NCBI GenBank assembly: GCA_002448495.1 | Contig: DJYL01000115.1 | Location: 1-5,667, forward strand | From: Pseudoselenomonas ruminantium | GTDB taxonomy: Bacteria > Bacillota > Negativicutes > Selenomonadales > Selenomonadaceae | Length of the DNA: 5,667 nucleotides | Direction: 5' to 3' | In this document: positions 1 through 5,046 of the stretch, one piece after another | How the letters are laid out: each line of letters starts with the position of its first letter | Position numbering within the stretch: position 1 is the first letter of the stretch | Notes under the pieces: model-generated | The model's database searches: none | The model's input: only the letters and a program-made list of their open reading frames with translations | Told to the model about the DNA's origin: nothing | Position numbers and translations under genes: made by a program

Positions 1-468
1 GTGCAAAGCGAATACTTTATGCTGCGCAGTGAGCAGCTGCATTTTGACCATGTAACTTTGCAGGGGAAATATTCATTCCAGTATATTGAGAATGCGGATT
101 TTACCGATTGTGAGCTGAACACTAAAGATGCCTTTTGGCATGCCAAAAATGTGACTGTCCGTAACAGTGTGATTCGGGGCGAATATCTGGCGTGGTATTC
201 GGAGAATCTGACGCTGGAGAACTGTACGATTATCGGTACACAGCCTTTCTGTTACTGCAAAGGGCTGAAACTCGTCAACTGCCGTATGATTGATACGGAT
301 TTGGCCTTTGAAAAATCCGCGGTTGAAGCAGAAGTCACTACGGTGGTGGACAGCATCAAAAATCCGCGGACGGGTACAATCAAAGTGGCTGGCGTAAAAG
401 AAATCATTATGGATGATGCGCAGGCCAAGGGGCAGATTATCGTGAATAACGCTGCTGATTGCGCTTAA
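1..468 (+). CDS. DUF3737 family right-handed beta-helix protein, C-terminal part (5' truncated by window edge)
   Basis: The reading frame is open from the first base, so the GTG at position 1 is probably an internal valine codon rather than the start; no ribosome binding site can be seen. The 155 visible residues match my memory of the DUF3737 family, whose members are usually about 270-290 residues, so roughly the N-terminal 45% is missing. The sequence shows five consecutive rungs of exactly 19 residues (about residues 13-31, 32-50, 51-69, 70-88, 89-107). Each begins with an alternating hydrophobic strand (such as LHFDHVTL, VTVRNSVI, LTLENCTI, LKLVNCRM) and ends in an aromatic-rich turn (FQYIEN, FWHAKN, AWYSEN, FCYCKG). 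This is the pattern of a parallel beta-helix with stacked Asn/Cys positions. A non-repeat cap follows. No signal peptide is visible in this part. The biochemical role of the family is unknown to me; such genes often lie near reductases and MerR regulators, as here. The family call is confident, the function is not. Confidence 0.82.
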   Translation: MQSEYFMLRSEQLHFDHVTLQGKYSFQYIENADFTDCELNTKDAFWHAKNVTVRNSVIRGEYLAWYSENLTLENCTIIGTQPFCYCKGLKLVNCRMIDTDLAFEKSAVEAEVTTVVDSIKNPRTGTIKVAGVKEIIMDDAQAKGQIIVNNAADCA

Positions 469-470
469 TA

Positions 471-499
471 TTGACACGTTGTCATTTTAGCGATATAAT
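471..499 (+). promoter_or_regulatory. Consensus sigma-A promoter of the aldo/keto reductase
   Basis: A perfect -35 TTGACA (471-476) and a perfect -10 TATAAT (494-499) are separated by exactly 17 bp. Transcription should start near 506. The promoter begins 2 bp after the DUF3737 stop codon, with no terminator between, so some readthrough from the upstream gene is possible. A promoter this strong would need repression to be inducible, which fits the operator-like repeats over the -35 and near the ribosome binding site. Confidence 0.85.
472..484 (+). promoter_or_regulatory. Operator-like inverted repeat overlapping the -35 of the reductase promoter
   Basis: TGACA-CGT-TGTCA is a perfect 5-bp inverted repeat with a 3-bp centre that overlaps the -35 hexamer. 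It forms part of a 17-bp sequence (474-490) repeated with one mismatch at 517-533. Position and symmetry suggest a dimeric repressor site. The protein is not identifiable from the sequence. Confidence 0.5.
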
Positions 500-514
500 A
501 CAAGTAAAGAAAGA

Positions 515-527
515 TTACACGATGTCA
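515..527 (+). promoter_or_regulatory. Second operator-like copy just upstream of the reductase ribosome binding site
   Basis: TTACA-CGA-TGTCA is an imperfect version of the dyad at 472-484. The 17-bp stretch 517-533 matches 474-490 at 16 of 17 positions. The copies are 43 bp apart start to start, about four helical turns, so a bound pair of repressors would face the same side of the DNA and bracket the -10 and start site. Confidence 0.45.
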
Positions 528-545
528 TTTTAGGAGGCGCAGGTT

Positions 546-1589
546 ATGAAATACACGAAACTGGGGAATTCGGATTTGGAAGTATCCCGTATCTGCCTTG
601 GATGCATGGGCTTTGGCAATGCTGCAACGGGTCAGCACAGCTGGACGGTAGATGAGGATGCTACCCGGGAAATCATTAAGCACGCTTTGGATTCGGGCAT
701 CAATTTTTTCGATACGGCGATTGCCTATCAGAATGGCACTAGTGAAGAATATCTGGGTCGGACGCTCAAGGATTTTGCTAAACGTGAAAATGTGGTGGTG
801 GCCACAAAATTTCTGCCCCGCAGCCAGCAGGAAATTGCCGATGGCGTGACCGGTCAGGAACATATTGAAAAACAGCTTGATTTGAGCCTGCAGCATTTGG
901 GTATGGATTATGTGGATTTGTATATCTATCATATGTGGGATTATCAGACGCCGCTTTATGATATTTTGGACGGCATGAACCGGATGGTGAAGGCGGGGAA
1001 AGTCCGCTATATCGGCATTGCCAACTGTTACGCCTATCAGCTGGCCAAGGCCAATGCACTGGCAGCAAAAGAAGGTTTTGCGCCCTTTGTGTCGGTGCAG
1101 AATCATTATAATCTCTTGTTCCGTGAGGAAGAACGGGAAATGGCGAAACTTTGTGCAGAGGATAATATTGCCATGACCCCTTACAGTGCTCTGGCCAGCG
1201 GGCGGCTTTCCCGCAAGCCCGGCGAAACTTCCAAGCGTTTAGCCGAGGACAGTTATGCCAAATTAAAGTACGATGGCACAGCCGAAGCCGATGAAAAAGT
1301 CATTCTGCGTGTGGCTGAGCTGGCGGATAAATACGGCGTGACCATGACGGAAATATCTCTTGCCTGGCTGCTGACCAGAGTAACGGCGCCGGTAGCCGGA
1401 GCGACCAAACTGCATCATATTGACGGAGCCGTCAAAGCAACGGAACTCACGTTAGCGGATGAAGACATCGCTTATTTGGAAGAACTCTACATTCCGCATA
1501 AACTGGTCGGCGTGATGGCGCAGAATACCCGCGGCGGCAATAAAAAAGAGCAGGTCTGGATGAAAAACGCGCCCAAGGGAATGCAGTAA
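546..1589 (+). CDS. Aldo/keto reductase, YajO-like
   Basis: This 347-residue protein is an NAD(P)H-dependent (beta/alpha)8-barrel oxidoreductase of the aldo/keto reductase superfamily, expected to reduce aldehydes or ketones in the cytoplasm. The catalytic tetrad is visible: D56 (in FFDTAIAY), Y61, K88 (in VVVATKF) and H129 (in LYIYHMWDY). The barrel proceeds through GKVRYIGIAN (151-160) and SVQNHYNLLFREEEREM (183-199) to the nucleotide-binding end around APVAGATKLHHIDGA (281-295). The N-terminal LGCMGFG and the QNHYN...REEERE block resemble E. coli YajO and relatives. The length is normal for the group. The start is set by AGGAGG at 532-537, 8 bp before the ATG. It has its own strong promoter and lies 69 bp upstream of the cupin with no terminator between, so the two may also be co-transcribed. 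The natural substrate cannot be told; detoxification of reactive carbonyls is a guess from the neighbourhood. Confidence 0.95.
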   Translation: MKYTKLGNSDLEVSRICLGCMGFGNAATGQHSWTVDEDATREIIKHALDSGINFFDTAIAYQNGTSEEYLGRTLKDFAKRENVVVATKFLPRSQQEIADGVTGQEHIEKQLDLSLQHLGMDYVDLYIYHMWDYQTPLYDILDGMNRMVKAGKVRYIGIANCYAYQLAKANALAAKEGFAPFVSVQNHYNLLFREEEREMAKLCAEDNIAMTPYSALASGRLSRKPGETSKRLAEDSYAKLKYDGTAEADEKVILRVAELADKYGVTMTEISLAWLLTRVTAPVAGATKLHHIDGAVKATELTLADEDIAYLEELYIPHKLVGVMAQNTRGGNKKEQVWMKNAPKGMQ

Positions 1590-1597
1590 GATTTTCC

Positions 1598-1628
1598 TTG
1601 ACTTGAAGTAAACTCCAAGTGCTAGAGT
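1598..1628 (+). promoter_or_regulatory. MerR-type promoter and operator of the cupin gene (copy 1)
   Basis: -35 TTGACT (1598-1603) and -10 TAGAGT (1623-1628) are separated by 19 bp, longer than the usual 17. The spacer holds the dyad CTTGAAGT-AA-ACTCCAAG (1602-1619, one mismatch between arms). A long spacer with a central dyad is the hallmark of promoters activated by DNA distortion by MerR-family regulators; the arm sequence resembles sites of the AdhR/NmlR kind as I remember them. The same module recurs at 3525-3555. Confidence 0.8.
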
Positions 1629-1658
1629 AGATTTATCAACGATAAAGGAAGCGATAAT

Positions 1659-2078
1659 ATGGATTTGGAAACCGTTAAAGAAACCAGTGTATTTCCCGTA
1701 GGCGGCGAAAATGTCAACTATGCCCAGTATTTTGATGGCACGAGCTATCTCAACATGATTTCTATGGAGCAGGTGGTTATCGGTAATGTGACCTTTGAAC
1801 CGGGCTGCCGCAATCATTGGCATATCCATCATGCCGATAAGGGCGGCGGGCAGATGCTGCTCGTGACGGCTGGCCGGGGCTGGTATCAGGAATGGGGCAA
1901 ACCGGCGCGGGAATTGAAGACCGGTGATGTCGTGCATATTCCGGCTAATGTCAAGCACTGGCATGGCGCGGCCAAGGATTCAGCCTTCCAGCATTTGGCT
2001 GTTGAAGTGCCGGGCGAGAATACTTCCAGCGAATGGTGTGAGCCGGTGGATGAGCAGGAATACAATAAACTTCCGTGA
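1659..2078 (+). CDS. Small single-domain cupin protein
   Basis: This 139-residue protein is a single cupin beta-barrel. Cupin motif 1 is seen as G49..H53-W-H55-I-H57-H58..Q65 followed by G72/G74, and motif 2 as G89-D-V-V-H-I-P95..H100-W-H102. The likely metal ligands are H53, H55, Q65 or a neighbour, and H100; the usual motif-1 glutamate is replaced by glutamine, as I recall in this subgroup (the block GWYQEWGKPARELKTGDVV is characteristic). No signal peptide is present, so it is cytoplasmic. AGGAAG at 1646-1651 lies 7 bp before the ATG. It has a MerR-type promoter and follows the reductase by 69 bp. Relatives are often found beside aldo/keto reductases and carboxymuconolactone-decarboxylase-like proteins, which suggests a role in redox or carbonyl stress. 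The reaction is unknown; a dioxygenase-like or isomerase activity or simple metal or ligand binding are all possible. Confidence 0.9.
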   Translation: MDLETVKETSVFPVGGENVNYAQYFDGTSYLNMISMEQVVIGNVTFEPGCRNHWHIHHADKGGGQMLLVTAGRGWYQEWGKPARELKTGDVVHIPANVKHWHGAAKDSAFQHLAVEVPGENTSSEWCEPVDEQEYNKLP

Positions 2079-2095
2079 AATAAAGCCTAAAATTT

Positions 2096-2141
2096 AAGAA
2101 CACCTCCCTGTTTTCGCTATAGAAAGCAGGGAGGTGTTCTT
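2096..2141. terminator. Bidirectional intrinsic terminator between the convergent cupin and desulfidase genes
   Basis: A long hairpin has a perfect 15-bp outer stem (2096-2110 with 2127-2141), continued by a T-G wobble and four more pairs (2112-2115 with 2122-2125), and a 6-nt loop at 2116-2121. On the plus strand the stem ends in GTTCTT with no long U tract. On the minus strand the hairpin is followed by TAAATTTT, a better tail. It lies 17 bp beyond both stop codons and serves both convergent genes. Confidence 0.88.
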
Positions 2142-2158
2142 GCTGAAAGTCAAGCGTA

Positions 2159-3436
2159 CTATTGCCCAATCATCATGCTGATGATTTCCTTATCGGTTTC
2201 CTTCATGCCAATACGTCCAAGGCGGCTGATGTTGCGGATGGTGTTTTCTACGCCTTTTTCCACCAGTCCGTCGCCACCGTAAAACTGCTGGCCGTTGCGG
2301 TACATTTCAAAACCTAAGATGCCGGCATCGACGGCAGCAGAGATTTTAGCGGCGCAGGAGGCTTTGGCACCGTCACAGACGATGCCGGAGGTGATGGCCA
2401 GTGCGTTGACGATGGTGTGAATGACGGTCTTGTAGTCACCGGTGCACAACCAGGCAATGCCAGCCCCCGCACCCGCGCCTGCACTTACGGCGCCGCAGTA
2501 AGCGGAAAGGCGGCCGATGCCTTCCTTTTCATGCAGGGTCACGAGGTTGGCGAGCAGCAGAGCGCGATAGAGTTTTTCCTTATTGACGCCGAGTTCCTTG
2601 GCATATTCCATGACAGGCAGGGAAACGGTCATGCCCTGATTGCCGCTGCCGGAGTTGATGACTACAGGCAGTTCACAGCCGTTCATGCGGGCATCGGAAC
2701 CTGCGGCGGCTCTGGCGCGGGCGCGGATGCGGACGTCCTGACCGTAAGCTTTGAGCAGGGTTTTGCCGATATTGGCGCCGTAATCGTTTTTAAGGCCTTC
2801 ATCGGCAATGGCTGTATTATAGGCAATCTGCCGGTCCAGGATTTCCTGTACATCAGCGAGTTCACAAGTCATGGCAAAATCGTAGATATCTTCAATGGTC
2901 ATGCATTCGTAATCGGGTTTGCCTTCCTCTACGGTCGTTACGATTTCCTTTTCGAGCAGGACTTCGCCGTTGCGCGTGATTTTGGTGATGTTGGTATGTT
3001 CGTTGACTACCTGAACTTCGGCGCTGTCTTCGCCTTTGCTGACCTTGACGATGATATCGAGGACATGGTCAGACTGGGCAAATTCCACGTTTATTTCCGT
3101 ATGGGCGAGGTAGTCGTCAAGTCTGGCCTTATCTTCTTCGCAGGGCTTGGCGATGACCTCTAGTCCTGCCGTTTCGTCACCGGCAACAATGCCGATGGCG
3201 GCGGCGGCTTCAATTCCTTTGCGGCCGCCGGTATTGGGCACGATGACGCTCTTGACATTCTTGATGATGTTGCCGCTGGCGGCGATGGTGACTTTGTCCG
3301 GCAGACAGCCAAGAACGGAGCGGGCTTTAGCGGCGCAGTAGGCAATGGCAATGGGTTCGGTGCAACCCATCGCAGGGACAAGCTCCCGCTTGAGGATTTC
3401 AACATAACAGTTGTAGATGGGGGTGTTTTTTTTCAT
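2159..3436 (-). CDS. cyuA: L-cysteine desulfidase (CyuA/YhaM, UPF0597, serine dehydratase alpha-type fold)
   Basis: This 425-residue protein fits the family that splits L-cysteine into pyruvate, ammonia and hydrogen sulfide with an oxygen-labile [4Fe-4S] cluster and no PLP. The N-terminal motif MGCTEP carries C25, the proposed catalytic base position. C314 (AYCGAVSAGAGAG), C354 (GIVCDGAKA) and C361 keep the 40- and 7-residue spacing that I recall for the cluster cysteines of the Methanocaldococcus enzyme (282, 322, 329). Other family blocks are SGNIIKN (54-60), PNTGGRKG (67-74) and INSGSGNQG (260-268). The length is typical. Start: ATG preceded by GGAG (plus coordinates 3445-3448), 8 bp away. 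It is monocistronic here, ending 17 bp from the shared terminator, and there is no adjacent cysteine transporter or regulator. It probably supports cysteine catabolism and H2S formation. Some annotations call this family serine dehydratase alpha subunit-like; the cysteine pattern favours the desulfidase. Confidence 0.9.
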   Translation of the reverse strand: MKKNTPIYNCYVEILKRELVPAMGCTEPIAIAYCAAKARSVLGCLPDKVTIAASGNIIKNVKSVIVPNTGGRKGIEAAAAIGIVAGDETAGLEVIAKPCEEDKARLDDYLAHTEINVEFAQSDHVLDIIVKVSKGEDSAEVQVVNEHTNITKITRNGEVLLEKEIVTTVEEGKPDYECMTIEDIYDFAMTCELADVQEILDRQIAYNTAIADEGLKNDYGANIGKTLLKAYGQDVRIRARARAAAGSDARMNGCELPVVINSGSGNQGMTVSLPVMEYAKELGVNKEKLYRALLLANLVTLHEKEGIGRLSAYCGAVSAGAGAGAGIAWLCTGDYKTVIHTIVNALAITSGIVCDGAKASCAAKISAAVDAGILGFEMYRNGQQFYGGDGLVEKGVENTIRNISRLGRIGMKETDKEIISMMIGQ

Positions 3437-3473
3437 GAGGGTATCTCCATTTCATAATATAGTGATGGTTTTC

Positions 3474-3479
3474 ATTATA
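3474..3479 (-). promoter_or_regulatory. Possible -10 element of the cysteine desulfidase promoter
   Basis: On the minus strand a perfect TATAAT lies 37 bp upstream of the ATG, inside the 10-bp palindrome CATTATAATG (3473-3482). No good -35 is visible at 16-18 bp upstream (the region reads A/T-rich, roughly TATTTT), so this promoter is either weak or activator-dependent. A second AT-rich candidate lies nearer the gene at about 3454-3459. The assignment is tentative. Confidence 0.35.
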
Positions 3480-3524
3480 ATGGATTTTGCCTTAGAAAAA
3501 TAGATGGAAATAGAATATACTTTC

Positions 3525-3555
3525 TTGACTTGAAGTGGACTCCAAGTGCTAAAAT
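3525..3555 (+). promoter_or_regulatory. MerR-type promoter and operator of the metallophosphoesterase gene (copy 2)
   Basis: -35 TTGACT (3525-3530) and -10 TAAAAT (3550-3555) are 19 bp apart, with the dyad CTTGAAGT-GG-ACTCCAAG at 3529-3546. Over 28 bp (3524-3551) it differs from the cupin promoter (1597-1624) only at the two central bases of the dyad. Its -10 is closer to consensus than that of copy 1. This points to the same MerR-family activator. Confidence 0.82.
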
Positions 3556-3579
3556 GAGAAAAAACATGAGGAGGAAAAC

Positions 3580-4860
3580 ATGAAGCGTAGAACATTTATT
3601 GCGGGCGGTCTGGGTGCATTGGGGCTGCTGGCAGGCGGCATCTTTTGGGCTAAGGGAACGTTATACCGCAAGGCGGCAAACAGCATGCGGCAGTTAACCG
3701 GTGATTTGGATGCACAGTTTTTGCGGCAGATTATTACGACAGACAGCGCACACAGCCGGATGCTTATGTGGCAGGCGGAAAGTCCGTTGGTGAATCCCGG
3801 TATCGAATATCGTGTTAAGGGGCAGGAGGCTTCCAAGGTGGTTGCTGCCAATAAAGACTTTTTCACCGATGATGGTGTGACGAATAATCAATATACAGCC
3901 GAATTGACGGATTTAACAGCCGATACCGAGTACGAATACCGCGTGGCTGCCGAAGGGGCAGCGGGAACATGGCATTCCCTGCACACGGCGGGAGAGGGGG
4001 ATTTCCAATGTTTGATTTTCCCGGATTCACAGTCCAGTGATTACAGCGATTGGGAACAGCTGGCGCAAAATGCGGCCCAGCGCAACCCAGAGGCGGCATT
4101 TTTCATCAATATGGGCGATATTGTAGACAATGGCGAAGACCATACCCAGTGGCAGGCATGGTTTCACGGCGTAAATGGCATAATTGACCGGATGCCCTTT
4201 GTACCCTTGATGGGCAATCACGAAACCTACAATTTGAATTGGAAGGTACGTTTGCCGGAGGCTTATTTGAAGTATTTTGCTGTTCCGGATAATGGCAGTG
4301 CAAATTTTGGCCGGTATTATTATTCCTATGACTATGGTGATGTGCATTTTATTGTGCTCAACAGCCAATGGGATGAAACGGAAGAATTTAAGCCGGGACT
4401 TAGGGATGAGCAGGTGGAATGGCTGCAGAAGGATGCAGCGGCCAGCAGCAAGAAATGGAAAATTGTACTGGTGCATAAGGATGTTTTGCAATACCGCATC
4501 CATAACCGTCCGGAGCGCAAGGAAGGAATATCCGATGTGGGCGAAGTGTTTATGCCGCTGTTTGATGAACTGGGCATCGACATTGTCTTTACCGCACATC
4601 TGCATACTTACCGCAACCGGGGACATATTCAGAACTTCCGGCGCAGCGGGAAAGGGCCGTTATATATCCTTACCGGCGTAGCGGGAAATGTCCGTTATCC
4701 CGGTTTATGGATTGACCACAAATTAGATGAAGTCGTTGCTCCGCAGCCGGAAACGGATAATTATCTGACTATGGCTGTGAAGGGAAACGAAATCACCGTT
4801 CGCTGCTTCCTGCCGGATGGCAGGGAAATTGATACGGCGGTTGTGCAAAAAAATCATTGA
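3580..4860 (+). CDS. Tat-exported metallophosphoesterase, purple-acid-phosphatase-like with N-terminal fibronectin-III-like domain
   Basis: This 426-residue protein starts with a twin-arginine signal (K-R3-R4-T-F-I, then a hydrophobic Gly/Ala/Leu stretch to about residue 25), so it is probably exported folded with metals in place, either released or held as an N-terminal anchor; there is no lipobox. Residues about 45-137 look like the fibronectin-III-like domain of purple acid phosphatases (ending in LTADTEYEYRV). Residues 143 to about 385 are a calcineurin-like phosphoesterase with metal motifs D149 (FPDSQ), G179-D180, G212-N-H-E215, H299 (VLVHKD) and AH340-L-H342. The tyrosine of the classical GDxxY motif is absent (D183 instead), and the last motif is AHLH rather than GHxH, so it is a phosphoesterase relative rather than a true purple phosphatase. 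GAGGAGG at 3568-3574 fixes the ATG. It is transcribed from the MerR-type promoter. The substrate is unknown (phosphomonoester or diester). Confidence 0.88.
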   Translation: MKRRTFIAGGLGALGLLAGGIFWAKGTLYRKAANSMRQLTGDLDAQFLRQIITTDSAHSRMLMWQAESPLVNPGIEYRVKGQEASKVVAANKDFFTDDGVTNNQYTAELTDLTADTEYEYRVAAEGAAGTWHSLHTAGEGDFQCLIFPDSQSSDYSDWEQLAQNAAQRNPEAAFFINMGDIVDNGEDHTQWQAWFHGVNGIIDRMPFVPLMGNHETYNLNWKVRLPEAYLKYFAVPDNGSANFGRYYYSYDYGDVHFIVLNSQWDETEEFKPGLRDEQVEWLQKDAAASSKKWKIVLVHKDVLQYRIHNRPERKEGISDVGEVFMPLFDELGIDIVFTAHLHTYRNRGHIQNFRRSGKGPLYILTGVAGNVRYPGLWIDHKLDEVVAPQPETDNYLTMAVKGNEITVRCFLPDGREIDTAVVQKNH

Positions 4861-4886
4861 CAGCAGCGTATGGGTTGTGATAAACT
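4857..4886 (+). promoter_or_regulatory. Promoter of the infC operon
   Basis: A perfect -35 TTGACA (4857-4862) contains the TGA stop codon of the phosphatase gene. The -10 is either TAAACT (4881-4886, spacer 18) or the extended form TGT-GATAAA (4876-4884, spacer 16). Transcription should start around 4890-4894, which gives a leader of about 150 nt. No other terminator separates it from the upstream gene. Confidence 0.72.
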
Positions 4887-4900
4887 AATCAAGTCGTGAA

Positions 4901-5001
4901 CAAGAAGAAGCCACCGCTTCTCACCTGATGGCCGTTGGTGAAGGTCAGTCGGGTTTATAGCATTGAGTTTTTGAAGGTGGCTTTATGCCGCCTTTTTCTT
5001 G
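4901..5001 (+). ncRNA. infC operon leader RNA (L20-leader-like transcription attenuator)
   Basis: The leader carries the CCACCGCTTCTCACCTGA block that I recall from Firmicute infC leaders, where L20 binds and controls the infC-rpmI-rplT operon. Visible elements are hairpin A (4907-4911 with 4916-4920, loop CACC), hairpin B (4924-4933 with 4943-4953, one bulged A, loop 4934-4942 containing GGTG) and a terminator hairpin (4974-4994) followed by T residues. The competing fold pairs AAGCCACC (4908-4915) exactly with GGTGGCTT (4976-4983), and CAAGAA (4901-4906) with TTCTTG (4996-5001), which would break both hairpin A and the terminator. Family membership is from memory; the pairings are read directly from the sequence. 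Confidence 0.75.
4974..4997 (+). terminator. Attenuator terminator in the infC leader
   Basis: AAGGTGGC (4974-4981) pairs with GCCGCCTT (4987-4994) with one T-G wobble, around the loop TTTAT, and the stem runs into five T residues (4993-4997). It is the off-state of the leader switch and probably also stops transcripts reading through from the phosphatase gene, which has no terminator of its own. Confidence 0.78.
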
Positions 5002-5028
5002 TTTGGATAAGAGATGTAGACTTTAAGC

Positions 5029-5046
5029 AGGAGGTGTTTTACTATT
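5029..5046 (+). promoter_or_regulatory. Ribosome binding site with ATT start codon of infC
   Basis: AGGAGG at 5029-5034 lies 9 bp before the ATT at 5044-5046. No ATG, GTG or TTG lies in frame near this site. Alignment with known IF3 N-termini (ISK-, then INEEIR-REVR) supports ATT. IF3 discriminates against such codons on the ribosome, so the rare start is a known autoregulatory device. Confidence 0.88.

Noticed and set aside
1..3. GTG at position 1 as a true start of the DUF3737 gene
   Set aside because: The family is much longer at the N-terminus and the frame is open at the window edge, so this is most likely an internal codon.
525..1106. Minus-strand reading frame of 193 codons over the reductase start
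   Set aside because: It is a mirror of the aldo/keto reductase coding bias and would run into the reductase promoter; no supporting signals.
2417..3163. Long plus-strand reading frame (248 codons) opposite the cysteine desulfidase
   Set aside because: It is wholly antisense to a well-conserved gene, shows no recognisable protein features and has no ribosome binding site; it arises from the codon bias of the minus-strand gene.
3473..3482. Fur-box reading of the AT-rich palindrome in front of the desulfidase
   Set aside because: Only a 10-bp core is symmetric; the flanks do not give the repeated GATAAT-type hexamers needed for a Fur site.
4027..4626. Minus-strand reading frame of 199 codons within the phosphoesterase gene
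   Set aside because: It is antisense to the conserved metal motifs of the real gene, with no family resemblance and no promoter or ribosome binding site.
4870..4899. Nine-codon reading frame starting at an ATG upstream of the infC leader, a possible leader peptide
   Set aside because: It overlaps the -10 region, has no ribosome binding site, no run of regulatory codons, and most of it lies upstream of the likely transcription start.
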